Shown here: positions 62,845 through 64,000 of the stretch, piece after piece | How positions within the stretch are numbered: position 1 is the stretch's first letter | Layout of the letters: each line of letters begins with the position of its first letter | Origin: Lepidostoma basale | Lineage: Eukaryota; Arthropoda; Insecta; Trichoptera; Lepidostomatidae | Reading direction: 5' to 3' | DNA: 64,000 nt | Assembly (NCBI GenBank): GCA_022606425.2 | Contig: JAHDVF020000578.1 | Location: 248,001 to 312,000 of the forward strand | Notes under the pieces: generated by a model | What the model saw: the letters and a program-made list of their open reading frames with translations, nothing else | Database searches by the model: none | Told to the model about the DNA's origin: nothing | Made by a program: the position numbers and the translations under genes

Positions 62845-63560
62845 TTTTGAAACCCTAATGTATGAAAGCGAAGCATGGAATTAGCAGAAGAAGGATGAGA
62901 GCATAATAAATGTGGTAGAGATGAGGTCCCTAAGACGTATGTGGGTAGAACGATATACGACAGAATCTCAAATGCGATAAGAAAGGAATGTAGAGCGGAA
63001 GAAGGTATTATGAACAAATTTATGAAAGGATCGCTGCGTTGGTTCGGACATATGGAGCGCATGAATGGAGAAAGAATGGTTAAAAAAGTATACGTTAATG
63101 ATGTAAATGGAGTACGGAGTCGAGGCAGACCGAGGAAAACATGGCATGACCAAATTAATCTAATTTTAAAGGTTGGTCATGTTTATTGATGGTGGAGGTA
63201 TTAGTTTTGTAAAACTCCATATTAATATAATGATAGTAAACACGATTGTTTAGTGGTTTTACTTGGATTTAATTTATATAAACTATATAAATTGTGACAA
63301 ATTTGTTTCGCCTTGCGAGGGCATTCTCAAACTCCGAGTTTGAGAATGCCCTCGCAAGGCGAAACAAATTTGTCACAATTTATATAATTTATATAAATTA
63401 AATCCAAGTAAAACCACTAAACAATCGTGTAGGTCATGTTAGAAGTCGGAAGAATCAACGCGCGTGTATGACTGCTGTATGAATGTGGAGGAAGCTAGAT
63501 AGGTGTGCCAGGATAGAGTAGTGTGGAGGTCCATTCTCTCTGCCTATGGTTAGTTGTTGT
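62845..63560 (+). mobile_element. Non-LTR retrotransposon 3' end split by a fold-back element
   Basis: [39 protein letters not shown] and [20 protein letters not shown] run to 63183. A fold-back element follows, and the retroelement resumes at 63441 (AGAAGTCGGAAGAATCAACG). The TTAG tail is reduced to GGTTAGTTG. Confidence 0.8.
63184..63431. mobile_element. Fold-back element with 9-bp target duplication
   Basis: GGTCATGTT flanks the element at 63175-63183 and 63432-63440. The uninterrupted retroelement sequence rebuilds perfectly across the site, in agreement with the copy at 18640-18670. Inside, arms of about 95 bp (ACACGATTGTTTAGTGGTTT; complement AAACCACTAAACAATCGTGT) meet at CAAACTC|CGAGTTTG. 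The 5' non-palindromic part carries TTTTGTAAAACTCCATATTA. Confidence 0.85.
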
Positions 63561-63570
63561 TATTTTGAAA

Positions 63571-64000
63571 TGTGTAGCGAATACGCAACATCGTTATGCG
63601 CGGATTATTTTTAGCTTAGTGCTGGCAAGGTTTAAAGCCTGGTCACCCCTGTGAAATAGACACCCCACCAGAGAACAAAATGGGTGTACAATTTTACTAG
63701 AATGTCATACCGTAAATGTGTAATATGACCGCATGACTGACGAGTTAAATTTAATGCACGTAACGTGAGTGCCCAGGGCATGAGCAGTTGGCTGTGAGAT
63801 CCGGTCGGCCACGTGTGAGTACGTTAACGTGCTGGCTGTGGCCCCAGGGCTAGAGGGTGAATGAATATAAACTTTAATAAAATAAAATAAATTCTTCTAT
63901 ATTCGCCTTCACTTTGTGTTGTGGATTCATACTTGAATACGAATTCACAAAACAATCGAACCGTCATTCCATATCGCACGCTTAATAGAACACTGGCTTA
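63571..64000. other. Possible LTR start or unknown repeat at right edge
   Basis: TGTAGCGAATACGCAACATC begins an anomalous, less AT-rich segment that runs to AATAAAATAAAATAAATTCT and TATATTCGCCTTCAC (63913). TG at the start and the near-inverse TATTCGC at the end would fit an LTR, but no coding or second LTR is in view. CACTTTGTGTTGTGGATTCA after it recurs at 34729. Confidence 0.3.

Overview
This is an AT-rich, repeat-laden piece of an arthropod nuclear genome, very probably an insect and plausibly a moth or butterfly. The order is inferred from the style of the retroelements, MITEs and the divergent ionotropic receptor; it is not proven. Split genes with canonical GT-AG introns, a NELF-B gene, a CWF19L1 gene and a Dscam-family gene establish an animal genome. 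No prokaryotic, viral or CRISPR signal is seen.

Layout, left to right. (1) 2-12316 (+): the 3' end of a giant mucin-like gene, at least 4,104 residues of Thr/Ser-rich repeats plus a unique 400-residue tail. It is open at the left window edge. (2) 12317-15603: intergenic, with a 38-bp CTGCAG-containing minisatellite broken by a hAT-like MITE, a PIF/Harbinger-like MITE and a fold-back element, then further repeat debris. (3) 15604-17367 (-): an intronless, full-length NELF-B gene (transcription pausing). (4) 17719-30439 (+): CWF19L1, eleven exons joined in phase to 516 residues, head-to-head with NELF-B across 351 bp. Its 6-kb intron 8 carries, on the opposite strand, an ionotropic receptor gene (23372-25345). 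(5) 30440-38500: a gene-poor stretch between two convergent genes, holding a mariner-type remnant, two TTAA-flanked piggyBac-type MITEs and fold-back elements. (6) 38501-61094 (-): the 3' half of a Dscam-family gene. Twenty-two exons join in perfect phase to 1,169 residues in the order Ig, FN3 x4, Ig, FN3 x2, transmembrane segment, cytoplasmic tail. This matches Ig9-FN1-4-Ig10-FN5-6-TM of Dscam; the 5' exons lie beyond 64000. (7) 61095-64000: an upstream Dscam intron made largely of retroelement fragments.

The genes do not form one pathway. NELF-B and CWF19L1 are housekeeping nuclear factors that probably share a promoter region. The receptor, the mucin and Dscam are cell-surface or secreted products. 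Most non-coding sequence is repeat: one non-LTR retrotransposon family ending in a TTAG-repeat tail occurs more than a dozen times, one tRNA-derived SINE family four times, and one palindromic fold-back family about ten times. The strongest points for a second look are the mucin repeat architecture with a recent 951-bp duplication, the antisense receptor inside CWF19L1, a GC-rich Gly/Arg-rich Dscam cytoplasmic exon recovered by phase matching, and a fold-back insertion with a clean 9-bp target duplication.
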